Of a stretch of 64,000 nt of DNA, positions 12,480 through 23,235 are shown piece after piece. The stretch covers positions 18,159,509 to 18,223,508 of the forward strand of contig OZ026524.1 in NCBI GenBank assembly GCA_964019695.1, in the 5' to 3' direction. Within the stretch, counting starts at the first letter, position 1; the number at the start of each line of letters is the position of its first letter. The notes under the pieces were generated by a model, which was not told the DNA's origin, searched no databases, and was given only the letters and a program-made list of their open reading frames with translations. The position numbers and the translations under genes are program-made. The DNA is from Loripinus fragilis. Taxonomy: Eukaryota; Mollusca; Bivalvia; Lucinida; Lucinidae.

Positions 12480-12665
12480 TTCTGCACTAAAGCAAAACTA
12501 AGCCACCGATTGACAACAGGGCCATACAAGGATCATTCCTGCCAAGTTTGGTCAAAATCCAACCAGTAGTTTAGGAGATGTCATTTAAGTCAATTGTAAA
12601 CGGACGTCGGACGAAGACCGATCACAAAAGCTCCCCTTGTCAATTTGTGACAGGTGAGCTTAAAA
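12480..12665 (+). repeat. Interspersed repeat ending in a GTGACAGGTGAGC motif
   Basis: The segment carries the phrases CCTGCCAAGTTTGGTC, CCAGTAGTTTAGGAGATG and AAACGGACGTCGGACG, then GATCACAAAAGCTCC and TTGTGACAGGTGAGC. I associate this phrase order with a dispersed mollusc repeat, from memory and not checked. Flanks 11830-12480 and 12665-13220 show only short frames and a GGTCAGC-rich patch at 13115-13190. Confidence 0.5.
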
Positions 12666-13222
12666 AGGCTTAAGCTCAAAATGATCTGTGAATCAGTCCA
12701 ACAGTCTGATCCATTTTCAAATCACAATTGCAGACCCTTGTAACATTATTTTATAGTGTTCATTTTATTCATAGCCAAAATGGAGCAATTGTCAGTCACC
12801 CGTGAAAATTCAATAAGATTTATTTATCATCACCAAATGCTCCTGCTTCATATGGATTCCTGTGGATAGCATATCAGTGTATGTATTTGGTAATTCCAAC
12901 ATAGCTCTGTACGTGTACATGTTGGTCTAATCTTATCACCATCAGATGGTATCAATGGGAAGGTAATGGTATAAAAATTATAACTGATAGGTGCTAATAA
13001 CTATCATGTTGGCCTTTAACAAGATGGATAATTTTCATAAAATTGTTATTACACTATTAATTATCAGCAGTTATCATCTATTAAACCTGATTAAGAACCA
13101 GATGATTTGTCTGGTCAGCACTGCCTCTGGTCAGCATTTTAGTCACTTTGGTCAGTTTTTGGTCAGCTTTTGGCTTGGTCAGCGGTCAGCAGTTCTGCAG
13201 TGAAAGTCAGCGTTTTAGCTAG

Positions 13223-13529
13223 ACCCTGTGTAATGGGTGTCTTACAAAGGCGAAAAACTTCGAGCAATTTCAATCGGAAATGAAGGAAAGTGTGAACAAT
13301 ATAAAGTTAACAACACAGACGAAAAGGCTGATCAGCGAAAGCCCAAAAGTCGCACACAAGACTCACTGTCAGAGGACTCCATTTAAAGACCAAGCAAATA
13401 CGCCGGAAATTCGAAACATGTTGTTTAAAAGTGAACCAAAATCAGAGACCAAGTCAAAGCCAACCATCGTCCATCGTGCATTCCAGTACACAGACCGATG
13501 ATATAGAAGAAGAAGAAGGAATATCTGTG
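13223..13529 (+). pseudogene. DUF6589 gene, upstream exon with frame shift
   Basis: The exon opens after a TTTTAGCTAG acceptor and reads TLCNGCLTKAKNFEQFQSEM, resembling the end of the Cys-rich N-terminal domain of DUF6589 proteins (a CxxC with a following helix). A basic low-complexity linker follows. The reading frame changes between about 13430 and 13480: past that point the plausible continuation is SSTQTDDIEEEEGISV in another frame. That frame ends at a GTAATTTG donor (13530) in phase 0, which matches the next exon at 19571. A first exon carrying the start codon and the other half of the Cys domain was not found. Confidence 0.6.
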
Positions 13530-14629
13530 GTAATTTGCCTTTCTATTTATCATTTCTATCAAATCCACAGACACTTGAAGTCAGTAGAAGAAAACAAAGA
13601 CCTCCCCACACCTGCCCACCTTCATCCCCCCATTAACTTTTGCATGATGATTTTTTCTAACATCGTGAGCAATATGCATTTTTTCAAATGTTTTCCATAT
13701 GTTCTAGGTCATTTTTTCTAACACCTGTATAACTTCAAGCATACAAAATATCATATTTTGAATGAAAAAAAATACTGCAAGAATGCAAAAGTTAATGGGG
13801 GATGAAGGGGGGGGGTTCTTGTTTTTCTCTACTGAGTCTTACTCCAAGTGTCTCTGATCAATTCAACAATAATCTTAAGCCAACCAGATTAAGGAGGCCC
13901 TCAGGCAGGGGGTACCTGTTTCACTGAATTTAAGTAAATTTCTCCCAAAAATAAATGCTATTTTCCCCCTGTTCCAGTAAACCCTTATGTCCTTTTTAAT
14001 GGTACGAGGAAAACAGTGGAGACCTAGATCAGACTCCACAGAATGCGGCATCTAATAAGGGTCTCCACTGTTTGCGCACAGAATGGTCTATTTGAATTTG
14101 AATAAAAATTAAAAATACCACCCAACAACCCTTAAAACGGAAATGGACTGGTCCTATTGAGAAGAGTGGGATATTCCATTTAAGACTCATTGTCAATACC
14201 AGCCTGCCCAGGTTCAAGACTACTCTTTTTACACCATCCTTTAGAAACTGCTGTTTTGCGTTTCACCTCCCAAAATCATGAGACTGAGTCTTATAAAGTG
14301 ACACAAAAATTTTGTATCGAGAACCTTGATTTGCATTATTATTTTTAAGTGTAAGGTGAAGGCCCTAACATTGCGCACTTAAACCGTTTAACCTCCTTTG
14401 GCTAGGCCATCATTTGGTTAGTGCGCAATGATAGGGGCCGCGCAAAGATATGGGAATTTGTGTACCCATCTAGATGGGTCCATCTTTATTTAAAGACTGG
14501 GCTGCTCTCCGCTGTGATAACAGCTCTTACCAGGAGTCCTAGAGCCCTCTTTGCCAAAAAGTGGGTACCAATACAAAAGATTATAGCCTCCTTCAGAATA
14601 TAGGAGTCCCAGCACAAAAAATGGGAGTT
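13530..14629. other. Intron of the DUF6589 gene; no gene seen
   Basis: Non-coding sequence with G-rich (about 13797-13816) and AT-rich patches. A CAT-TTTTGC palindromic tendency near 13600-13800 (cccccattaacttttgc facing gcaaaagttaatggggg) hints at an old inverted repeat. No ORF with a recognisable domain. Confidence 0.4.
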
Positions 14630-14875
14630 CTGGCCTCGAGGTTAAACAACTTTTTTATGCTCAACTCAGCTGAGCACGAAATTTATCCTGCTCATTAATG
14701 TTAAAATGCCAACAATCTTCGGCATTTTAACATAAATTATTAGCAGGATTAATACAGCATCTTAGACTTTAAAACAAGAAAAATCTTTATTTTTCAGCAT
14801 TTCAGTTTTTATGAGCAGTTGAAATTTCATGCTCAGTTGAGTTGAGCACAAAAAGTTTTATTACCTAGGGGCCAG
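14630..14875. mobile_element. Fold-back MITE, family C (TGCTCAACTCAGCTGAGC ends)
   Basis: The left end reads CTGGCCTCGAGGTTAAACAA then TATGCTCAACTCAGCTGAGC. The right end is the near-complement, with TGCTCAGTTGAGTTGAGC and CTAGGGGCCAG. The interior contains ATGTTAAAATGCCAACAAT facing GGCATTTTAACAT. Relatives lie at 40960-41055, 55815-56260, 62490-62796 and 63075-63262. Confidence 0.8.
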
Positions 14876-15320
14876 AACTTCAAATCGGCAGTTAGTGAGA
14901 GCTCTGACTTACAAAACTATGTATAAAGCAGGGATAATTTTCGGAAGAGATATTAGTTTAAACAATATTTTATTTCGAAATTACATAGCATGAGTTAATA
15001 ATACATTATTATACATGAGCACATGACAGGATCTGATAACAAGCATCACTGCTTATAGCAATCATCTCCTGCATACAATGAGCAATGTGTATGGCGCTGA
15101 CTAGCATTTTTATAACAGCTTACGAGACTAGAGCAGATTCGTTTTGGAAACGTCTGAGCGCCCCAGTTTCAATCTGGAATGCCCAGACGCTACCAAAACC
15201 AAGACGAAATATTCAACTAATTATGCCAGCTCAGGAATTGTATTATGTTGCATGTTTACTCACCAAATTGTATGCTTATAATAAAAAGCATCATAGCTAT
15301 TACATGTGTAAAGAAGAACT

Positions 15321-15322
<2 letters not shown>
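14876..15322. other. Intron sequence, no feature seen
   Basis: A 136-codon frame starts here and runs through the adjacent GA microsatellite. It has no domain, and its Arg-Glu stretch is the microsatellite, so it is not called as a gene. Confidence 0.4.

Positions 15323-15356
<34 letters not shown>
15323..15356. repeat. (GA)n microsatellite
   Basis: About 17 GA dinucleotides. Confidence 0.97.
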
Positions 15357-15357
<1 letters not shown>

Positions 15358-15542
15358 ACAACCTCAGTGAACCACCATTGCTATTATTTTGCCGCTGGAT
15401 CATTTATACTCAATTTCAAAGAGGCACTACTTGAGGTTGTTGACATAGAAAGAAGAGATGAATTCATACACGATAGCAGAATGGAAATACACTGATTTGT
15501 TTTGTGTTGTGCCAATATCCAAGAAACTAAAGCGCTGTATTA

Positions 15543-16700
15543 TTAATTTGCAAACCGCTTTGAAGTTTTTAAAAATTTCTGTACTGCCTCAAATATTGTA
15601 GTATTAACTTCATCTGAAACCTCATCATTGCCAAACAAAAGTGCATCAGTTGTTATTGTCAGGTTTGTTATTTGGCTAATTGACGTGACCATTTCATCAC
15701 GCATGTGAGTGTAGCGGGGGCAGGTCAAGAGATAGTGAGTGTTGCTTTCAACTTCACCACATATACAATAAGGGTTGCCTACCAAATTGCGTTTGTGAAG
15801 ATGCTGGTTCAATGAGCTACATTCTGTTCGTAGGCGTGTGTGTAATACTTGGTAGAATCTGTCACCACAAAAATAGTATTTGGGTACTTTGGGAGTATCC
15901 TGAGTAAGAAGATGCTTAAATGTGGCTAGACTATCAGCAGATCTGATTGAGTCAGGAAGGTTATTCCACGCTTGAATAGTTGATGGGAGAAAAGAATCTG
16001 CATATGTACGTGTGTTTGCATGAATACCTACATAGTTTCCTGCATTACGCAGCCTATAGGAGGTTACATCTTCAACATGGGGTGGGAGAAGATTTGATAA
16101 GTAAAGAGGTGCCAAACCATGATCCATTTTGAAAAACAAGAAAAGTTTATGAAGGTCTCTTCTTTCAGAGAGTTTCAGCCAGCCAAGTTCTTTATAGAGT
16201 TTGTTGATTTCAACAAGTTTCGTTGAGCCAGTTACTATGCGTCCAGCATCAAGTTGGATTTTTTCAATCTCGTAGCATTCTTGTTGTGAACAGTTATCCC
16301 ATATGATATCAGCATATTCTAATAGATAACGTATATAAGTGAAGTAGATAGTTTCAAGCGATTTCCGATCAATGGTGAATTTAAGCATTCTCAGAAGATT
16401 CATTCGAGACCAAGCTTTTTCCTTAATAAAATCAATATGGTTATGCCAATCACAACGTTGAGAAAGATACACCCCTAGATGTTTGTGTGATACAACTTCT
16501 TGTATGGGAACGTCATTAAAAAAGAGGGTCGGATGATGTTGTATATTTAATTTTCTAGAGAAAAGTAATGATTCTGTTTTATTTGGGTTAAACCTTACTA
16601 GCCACTGCACTGCCCATTCATAGATTCTTTCCAGGTCCACATTAAGAATTTGTGCAGCGGAATCAGGGAAATCTGCAATTATATATCTAACTGGTGTCAT
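15543..16700 (-). pseudogene. LINE reverse transcriptase, C-terminal fragment
   Basis: This 385-codon frame continues the RT directly after the catalytic FADD box. It begins in YIIADFPDSAAQILN, has FNPNKTESLLFSRK (RT block after the catalytic loop) and HLGVYLSQRCDWHNHI (the GxxL/G-type motif), then a long thumb-like region. It ends with a Cys/His cluster CICGEVESNTHYLLTCPRY, typical of ORF2 C-termini in Jockey/CR1-type elements. Two frames meeting at 16690-16700 imply a 1-2 nt indel. The 3' end beyond 15543 could not be delimited; no obvious tail repeat is seen. Confidence 0.9.
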
Positions 16701-17847
16701 CTGCGAAAAGACGTATATTTGAATGAATTTCTTTAACTATGTCATTTATGAACATTATGAAAAGAAGAGGACCAAGTATGGAGCCTTGAGGCACACCAGC
16801 CAATATCTCTAGCCATTCTGATATGCCACCAGGTATTACAACACTTTGAAATCTGTTGGTTAAGTAACTTTGAAACCAATTAAGTAATGGTCCACAAATA
16901 CCATAATGTTTCAATTTAGCAATTAAGCCTCTATGCCAGACCCTGTCGAAGGCTTTACTAATATCACAGAAAACGGAACGCACCTCTTTGCCTTCGTCCA
17001 GGGCCTGGCAAAAAGTGTCATATAATTCTACAAGCTGATTGACAGATGAATCTCCAGCTGTAAATCCTGACTGGAAAGAAGTTATAATACTATTTTCTAA
17101 TAAATAGTTATGCACATGTTTATGGACTAATTTTTCCATTGTTTTACCAACAGAACTCAAGAGAGATATTGGCCTATAGTTGTCAACTGAGCCTTTGTCA
17201 TCTTTTTTGTGGACTGGACTGACATTAGCTCTTTTCCAAATATCAGGTACCGTACATTGCATCAAAGAAGTATTAAATAAGTCAGTTAAAGGAGGAGAAA
17301 GTTCAACAGCTAGTTCTTTTAATATTCGGTTATTGATTTGGTCAGGGCCACATGCTTTTCCAATGGCAAGATATTTCAATGTACTTTCAACTTCATCAGT
17401 TGTGAGTTCAATAGAAGAAAGAATAGAATCAGGCTGAGAAAGTTCTGGAACAGGAACGTTACTATCATCCAGCTGTGTTTGAGAATGGAAATAATGATTA
17501 AAAGCATTTGCTTTATCATTGGGGTCATTAATGGGTTGGCCATTTAGGAGTAAAGGGGGTATGTCATCATTGTTATCTTTCCCTAAAAGTAATTTCACAG
17601 TTTTCCACCAATCTTTACTTGAAAATTTCCCTGTTGTTATTTTGTTTGAAAGGTTATCTTTAAATTCCTGCTTAGATTTCCTCATGGCAGATATACTTTT
17701 ATTTCTGAGACTTCGAAACTTTTCCCAACTGGTTGGAGTATTTACCTTTTTAGCATGTCTATGAGCGCGTTTCCTTTTCCTTATTATTTTCCTTATTTCT
17801 TTATTAAACCAAGAGATATTGAGAGATTTACTCATTTTTCTGTCCAA
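16687..17847 (-). pseudogene. LINE reverse transcriptase, N-terminal fragment
   Basis: This 386-codon frame covers fingers and palm of a non-LTR RT. The RT core runs from about residue 175 (GPDQINNRILKEL) through YRPISLLSS, the first catalytic Asp in FCDISKAFDRVW, GVPQGSILGP, and FADD at the very end. It stops immediately after FADDTS because of a frame change at about 16690-16700. The leader before residue 130 is Lys/Arg-rich and sits where the linker after the endonuclease would be. It has no upstream endonuclease, so it begins inside the ancestral ORF2. Confidence 0.9.
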
Positions 17848-17850
17848 AAT

Positions 17851-18165
17851 CTCGTTGAAAATGGCTTAATGGGAGAAAATCTCATAGCAAAATGTAATTA
17901 ATCTAAATATTCTGCTAAACTTTCTCTTATAATGAAAATTCAAAATTTCTTGTCCTATTTCGCTGAATGAGATATTTTCTCATGATATTTTGAGTCAGAA
18001 TTATCCCTGATATTGTAGATGCAGAATAGACAGCTCTATAGACCAACTGATCTAAATCTATTCTGTCTGCACTAACTCTTTGCAGTTTGCATGCTAGATA
18101 ATGGTTCATGCTTTTGTTGTCATCTGCTGTTTACTTTTTCGTAAAATTGTTTCATGAACACTATA
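17851..18165. other. Intron sequence, no feature seen
   Basis: AT-rich sequence upstream of the truncated LINE. No endonuclease remnant was recognised in any frame. Confidence 0.4.
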
Positions 18166-18169
18166 ACAG

Positions 18170-18290
18170 TGTCAGACAAATTCAGTCCAGATCAGGACCA
18201 ACTTTCGGTCAGCCTGATCTGGGTGCCAAAATTGTTTGCAAAGTTTATCAGCAGATGATGACAAAAGCAATATGAGAGTTTTAAATTCTG
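18170..18290. repeat. Family A palindromic MITE fragment
   Basis: Inverse phrases CAGTCCAGATCAGG and GCCTGATCTGGGTGCC surround a short centre, followed by TTGTTTGCAAAG and TCAGCAGATGATGAC. This matches the layout at 28487-28638, in inverse order. Confidence 0.75.
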
Positions 18291-18569
18291 TTCTTGATGT
18301 GAAAATAATGCAGCAGACCACATTTTCTGTTGTTTTATGCGACATTTTGCTTTCCCCATCAAACATCACCAGCGCATGGGACTGATTTAAGTACATACCA
18401 CTGTTTCAAGCCACAAAGGTTGACACAAATGCGCAGACTCGCCAGAGCCATCATGTATTGTTGTAAATGAAGGCTGACCAAAATCTTAAGGGTTTGTTTG
18501 TCTAAAACTACGCGCTGTTGAAAAACAGTGGCTGGCTCTTTGTCAATGTGGAAAATATTCACGGGCGAC

Positions 18570-18670
18570 TTTGTCATCTGCATGATAATCTTTGCAAACA
18601 GTTTTTTATCCAGATCAGGCCCAACAACATACCAGCCCTGATCCGGATCCAAACTGTTTGCCATCAGAAC
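18570..18670. repeat. Family A palindromic MITE fragment
   Basis: Contains GTCATCTGCATGATAATC, TTTGCAAACAG, ATCCAGATCAGGCCC and GATCCGGATCCAAACTG, the same order as the complete family A copy. Between 18670 and 19345 no gene was recognised. Confidence 0.75.
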
Positions 18671-19339
18671 CATTATTTCGGCCATGTTATGAGAAAAACT
18701 GCTGTTGTTCTTTTTTCATTTGCGAAAACAAAGACGCAGTAACTGCACTGCTGAGCAGCAACTTTGTATTCCTTACATATAATTATAGGGAGGGGGCATA
18801 TTGATTTTGGTGCTTTCCCCTTTCCCAAACATTATCTTCTAAACCGGCACTTTAAATGTTAAACTGAAATAGCTTTCTCTGAAAGTTTATACATGTTCAT
18901 GTATACATATCATAATTAATGTATATTGTATCATTGTGGTACAATAAATAGTTGATAAGTTTCTGGAGACTGACCTAATTTTCAAGGTCACCATTCAATT
19001 AAGACAGTTGGGGGCCATAGTTTTCCCCTGGAAACACTGCTTTAATTTTTTTTATTAGATCAAGCCTCGCAGGCTTCACTGCCATGCAGGGATCAATGAA
19101 TTTTTGTCAGGGGTGGTCCAGGCCCGACAGCCAGAAAACAACCTGGACAACGTTTTTTTGTTTTTGTTTTTTTATTCCTCAACTTATTTTATATTTTACA
19201 GAGGGGGTCCAATGGTTTCATTACAGAGAAAATTATACTTAAATTCCAAGGATCCAGAGGGGGTACAGATGCTAATTTCTATAGAAACCCATATAACTTG
19301 TGATTTTACAGGGGGGGGAGTCTAGACCCCCTATCCCCC

Positions 19340-19385
19340 CTCTGAACTGCATTGTGTCCTTGAGTAAGACACATTTATCTATGCT
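19340..19385 (+). repeat. SINE core fragment
   Basis: Contains GTGTCCTTGAGTAAGACACA, the core shared with the SINEs at 21097-21291, 50605-50690 and 56530-56700. No tRNA-like head is attached here. Confidence 0.6.
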
Positions 19386-19570
19386 TAGACCTTTCCGGAC
19401 ATAACTGAAAAATTGTTGACTGGGACATAAAAAAAATCAAAGAAGCTTCCTAACCTCAATCTGAAAATTTAGGAGAGCCATCTGTGGCTGTAGAGTCAGA
19501 CGCAGAGAGGTTTACTCATGGCATCCATCCAAGCTGAGTAATTTATCCTGCTTCCTATTTTTCCTTTCAG

Positions 19571-19909
19571 ATTATCACATACCAGACTGGACGTCGTGTG
19601 TATAGAGTGCCACCTGGCCGCCAGGACATTGTTAAGCAAGCAGCATTGGGGTCAGATGACTCTGTGACCAAAGCTATTTTAGCAAGTGAAAAACAAAGAC
19701 AAACTACAATTGAAGCAATAGGTGACATTATTCATGATGAGAGGAGAAATTATGCTTCAAAATCAGATCCGTCAGTGCTAAGGGACAACAGTAATTCATG
19801 CCTGAAGTCATTCACGTGGAAACAATTTGAAGCTGAATTACTTCAAAGAGCCCCAACACTTTCATCAGTGCTAATGTGTGCTCAAAACTGTTGTGATTGT
19901 GTGATGTGA
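19571..19909 (+). pseudogene. DUF6589 gene, exon with SFTWKQFEAEL block
   Basis: A clean acceptor (TTTTTCCTTTCAG, ending 19570) opens an exon reading IITYQTGRRVYRVPPGRQDI, then TKAILASEKQRQTTIEAI and SFTWKQFEAELLQRAPTLSS. Such a block precedes the main DUF6589 domain in family members. After SVLM the frame degrades (CAQNCCDCVM, then TGA at 19907), although family members continue here. The stretch 19910-20249 carries stops in all frames and is read as decayed exon or a replaced segment. The phase at 19571 matches the donor at 13530. Confidence 0.75.
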
Positions 19910-20249
19910 CCTTAGCGGGATCGACATGTCCCGCTCCTGGGGAGTAGTACAACCACGGAAATGCCCGAGGACTGACGGAAGAACTACCTCAATGGCGGCA
20001 ATGCAGAAACAAAGTGATGAGCGTCTCTCACAGAATACTATGGATTCCTGACCTTAGCAAAGTGACTAGACTGTCTGGTACTTAATCAGGTATACACCAT
20101 TATCTGTAGTAACGCTATTTTACTTTAAAACCAAAGACAACAGAGGACTAAACAATTGATGCCTGGAACTTTACATGTAGCATCGTCAATGCTAAGCCTG
20201 TTTTGTCAGGACTTGAACTTAGTGAAGAAAATTGTGTCAATTGCTATAA

Positions 20250-20831
20250 AACGAGAAAAGAGTATTTAAGACGTTATCCCAACTGAATCTCTGTGTATCA
20301 TACAAAACAACAGCGAGGCTATTCCAGTCCTTCGGCAGAGACTTTGATGCAAACCTTGTGTCCTGGAAGAAAGCAGTAGAGGATGTTGCCACTGAAAAGC
20401 GGCTCCAAGAACAAATATCTTCAGTGACAACAGAGGTTGAGAAAGGTACATTGACAGCTGAATTGAACTCTCACTGAGATGGGATGCACCCAGGCTACCA
20501 ATTTGTGGGTGATAATGTGGACTTTATAGTGAAAGTTAGACACATGTCTTCAAAACATCAAAATAAAGATCACCATCTGTTTCAGTGTGTTTCGTACAAA
20601 AACAGACTAGCAGGATATCATTTAGAAGACACCAAGCAGCTTGATACTAATTTCAGCTTGTCATCACTGCTACCAACCAACACAGACAATCAAAAACTAG
20701 TGGATGACTTCACACATCTAACATTGAAAGTTTGGACTGAACAAATTACAGCCCTGAAATTTATGTCTGAACACATTGAACCTTACATCAGACATCCCTA
20801 CATGGCACAGACAAGGAAAACTACAGAAAAG
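20250..20831 (+). pseudogene. DUF6589 gene, central exon with in-frame TGA
   Basis: The frame opening at 20250 reads TLSQLNLCVSYKTTARLFQS, then FGRDFDANLVSWKKAVEDVA, then a TGA at 20475-20477, and continues in the same frame with HPGYQFVGDNVDFIVKVRHM, HQNKDHHLFQ and so on to TRKTTEK. The VGDN(V/I)D and KDHH words are the most diagnostic of the family. The TGA sits in CACTGAGAT and could be a CGA arginine lost by CpG deamination. The exon ends at an AAAAG|GTAATT donor (20832), phase 0, matching the exon at 21933. An Asp/His-containing core suggests a nuclease-like fold, but no catalytic role is established. Confidence 0.8.
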
Positions 20832-21096
20832 GTAATTATGAAATATGAGCCACGACGCGAGAAAACCTGCTGTTGGTGTTTCCCAGTACAACATAAACTC
20901 CAGGCATAAACCAGCCACAAAAGACAGCTAGAGGCTTGAAATTTAGGGAGTAGAGTAGATATACTATCCATGTAGCATGACAAAGGCGTGGATTACTACG
21001 TCTTTGTTTACGCATACATGTACATGTCGATGCATAAAGCAGGTTTTCTCATAACACAGCTACGTAGTACTTTTGTTAGCATATAGTGGGATAGAT

Positions 21097-21291
21097 TTTT
21101 GTTTGATTTGATTCTTTACGTCCCATCAACAATCTTTCAGTTATAAAGGGCCAAGTCTTCTTTGGTTGAACCAGTACTAAGCTAGGATTAATGTGTCTTG
21201 CTCAAGGACACAACACATTGATGCAGGTGAGGCTCGAACCAGCGGCCCCTTGGTCTCGAGTCAAGCACTCTACCACTGAGCTCCTGAACAA
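21097..21291 (-). mobile_element. tRNA-derived SINE
   Basis: On the minus strand the head reads GAGCTCAGTGGTAGAGTGCT (A-box-like) and GCTGGTTCGAGCCTC (B box GGTTCGAGCC), spaced like a tRNA promoter. The body follows with GTGTCCTTGAGCAAGACACA and a tail containing GTTGATGGGACGTAAAGAAT and an A-rich end. It lies in the DUF6589 intron, antisense. The core sequence is shared with three other places in the window. Confidence 0.85.
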
Positions 21292-21932
21292 TGGATAGAA
21301 TGTACATGGTTAATTTTGCCTATTTTTCAATTTTCAAACAAGTAGGGTATGTACTTGGTAATATATAACAAAGTAAGAAATGAAGAGTCCTTGAAGATCT
21401 GCCTTGAAAAGTATTTGGAAAATCACTCAAAGGCCTTGAAAAATCCTTGAATTCAACTATTCTGTAGGGATCTAAATTGTGCCCTTATGCTGCACCAAAT
21501 AAAAGCACAACAATTTTATACTAATTTTCTAGTATTAATTTCTCCATTATCTCAGTCTAGCATATCTGAAGTAGAATCTAGCATATCTGAAGTAGAATTT
21601 TAACACTTAAATCAGTATTTTTCATATAATCCTTATAGTCCTTTAAAACTGTAGGAGTGTACGGTCTTTAAGAAGTCCATGAAATGGCCTTGAATTTTAC
21701 TCAATTTGCCTGTATGAACCCTTGGTGGTTTAAATTGATCTCAAATATGGTGATGGTGGTGGTTCTGTGAAGAAAATCTGATTATGTGGGCGGCGGGTTA
21801 AAAAAGTGCTGTCTCCCCCCTTCACATGGATGTTTTTTTTCTGGAGCAGCCCTCAGCTTGCCATTCAGGATTTGTCAAACATTTAACATTTTAGACATAC
21901 ATTTTAACTTGAGTATGGGTGTTATTTTTCAG

Positions 21933-22196
21933 GTACGACTTGGTGTTCTAAAGAAAAATGAGAACAAGATAGATGAAATGGTAGATATATGCCAGTTCCT
22001 GCACAAGTATGTACCAGGACATTCTACAGAGACAGAAAACATGCCTACCAAGTGTCTAAGTGGTGGAGATTATCTAACCTACGAGAGACACAAGAAAGCT
22101 CAGTCAACCATGCAAGACTCCAGGACACCAAGTGAACGTCTCGAAGGGTTACAAGCCAAATTTGAAGAATTTCACACTCAAGCAGAAGTGAATAAG
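21933..22196 (+). pseudogene. DUF6589 gene, exon with SGGDYLTYER block
   Basis: A GTTATTTTTCAG acceptor opens an 88-codon phase-0 exon. It reads VRLGVLKKNENKIDEMVDIC, a helix with LHKYVPG, then CLSGGDYLTYERHKKAQSTM, and ends FHTQAEVNK before GTAAGA. In family members this block is the GDQLT(V/C)ER motif; here the Gln of GDQ is Tyr (GGDYLTYER). No stop or frame shift is present in this exon. Confidence 0.85.
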
Positions 22197-23215
22197 GTAA
22201 GAAAAGAATGCTTTGTAGTTTCTTTGACAATGGCACAGAACACATGTAGCAAGCCTAAGAATAAGCAAAATTACAAAGTAGGAAAAAGGTCATACATGGC
22301 CAAATGGAAAAAGTCAAAGCCAAAGCCAAGGTTTTAGCCAGACAAAAGTATCAAGAAGTCGTTCTGTATTTAAGAACAATTCTCTGTAACCACCAAAATA
22401 TTTTGGCCACGTATAGTCAGGGATTTTGATAAAAACGTTATATTCAAGTAGAAATGCATCAACTTTAATAATAAAGTTTGTTTAGTTTTTCAAAAAGTGC
22501 AACCGTTTCCATGGTAACAGACGGAGAAGTTCCGAAAAATGGCACTTTCATGAAAATGCATACCCTCATTTTCTTTTCCTTATTCATTGAATTAAGCTAA
22601 AAGTTATCAGTAATTTTATGTTTTTGTTTCAAAGTAGATAGATTAAGCTTTGTGATTTTAAAAAAAGTTTAGAGATGGGAGCATCTTAGATATATCTTAT
22701 TTCCAAAAATATTTGGATTTTTGATGAAAATAACGAGTTTGGGGGTCAAATTTGATAACAAACTATTCAAAATTGCAGCAGTTCTGTGTGTTACTGCATA
22801 TATTATTAGAAAAAGGACACTTTGAAAAGTTAAATTGTGAAATAAAATTCATGGGAACTTTTAATACTGCAAAGAAATCAGAATTTTAATTTTTTCCTAA
22901 ATTATTGCTCTCAGAGGCATGCATTTTATGCCTTAACTTTATAATTTGTAGATAAATTAAGCTATTATATGCATGAAAACGGTTAATCTGCAGTAAAGAC
23001 TGGTGTAAAAGCTTAAAAACGGCATTGAATGACACCGGAGACACCCTGGAGACCTTAAAGGGAGGGACAGCCTAGCAACAACATAACAGTCAAAATTACT
23101 TCCCCTTTGTAGCTCTTCAAATAAAGGGGCATATAGCTATGTAAATTACAAACACGTTGAGAAAGAAACAAGAAGAAAAGATGGCGGATCGAGTGGACGT
23201 AGATTTCGCGCCACC

Positions 23216-23233
23216 ATGATTTTTGGATATTAA
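23216..23233 (+). promoter_or_regulatory. Short uORF in strong Kozak context before the MYND ORF
   Basis: An ATG preceded by GCCACC (23216) opens a five-codon frame ending TAA at 23231-23233, three bases before the ORF start at 23236. A second upstream ATG at 23181 (AAGATGG) opens a 12-codon frame. Both would be expected to reduce initiation at 23236, if this mRNA exists. Confidence 0.5.
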
Positions 23234-23235
23234 TA

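Larger units (their letters stand above)
15543..17850 (-). mobile_element. 5'-truncated non-LTR retrotransposon (Jockey/CR1-like group)
   Basis: Two adjoining minus-strand frames encode an endonuclease-less RT protein. From 17847 to 16687: a basic leader (WFNKEIRKIIRKRKRAHR), then RT blocks including NYRPISLLSSVGK, FCDISKAFDRVWH, GVPQGSILGPLLF and the catalytic FADD. From about 16700 to 15543: the thumb and a C-terminal region with a CxCG...H...C cluster (CICGEVESNTHYLLTCPRY). The frames differ, with the break directly after FADDTS, so the copy is dead unless the assembly has an indel there. The apurinic-type endonuclease and ORF1 are missing, the usual 5' truncation of LINEs. It lies in an intron of the DUF6589 gene, in antisense orientation. 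Clade is uncertain. Confidence 0.9.

Noticed and set aside
15085..15495. 136-codon plus-strand ORF
   Set aside because: It crosses the GA microsatellite (Arg-Glu run), has no domain and lies in an intron next to the LINE.
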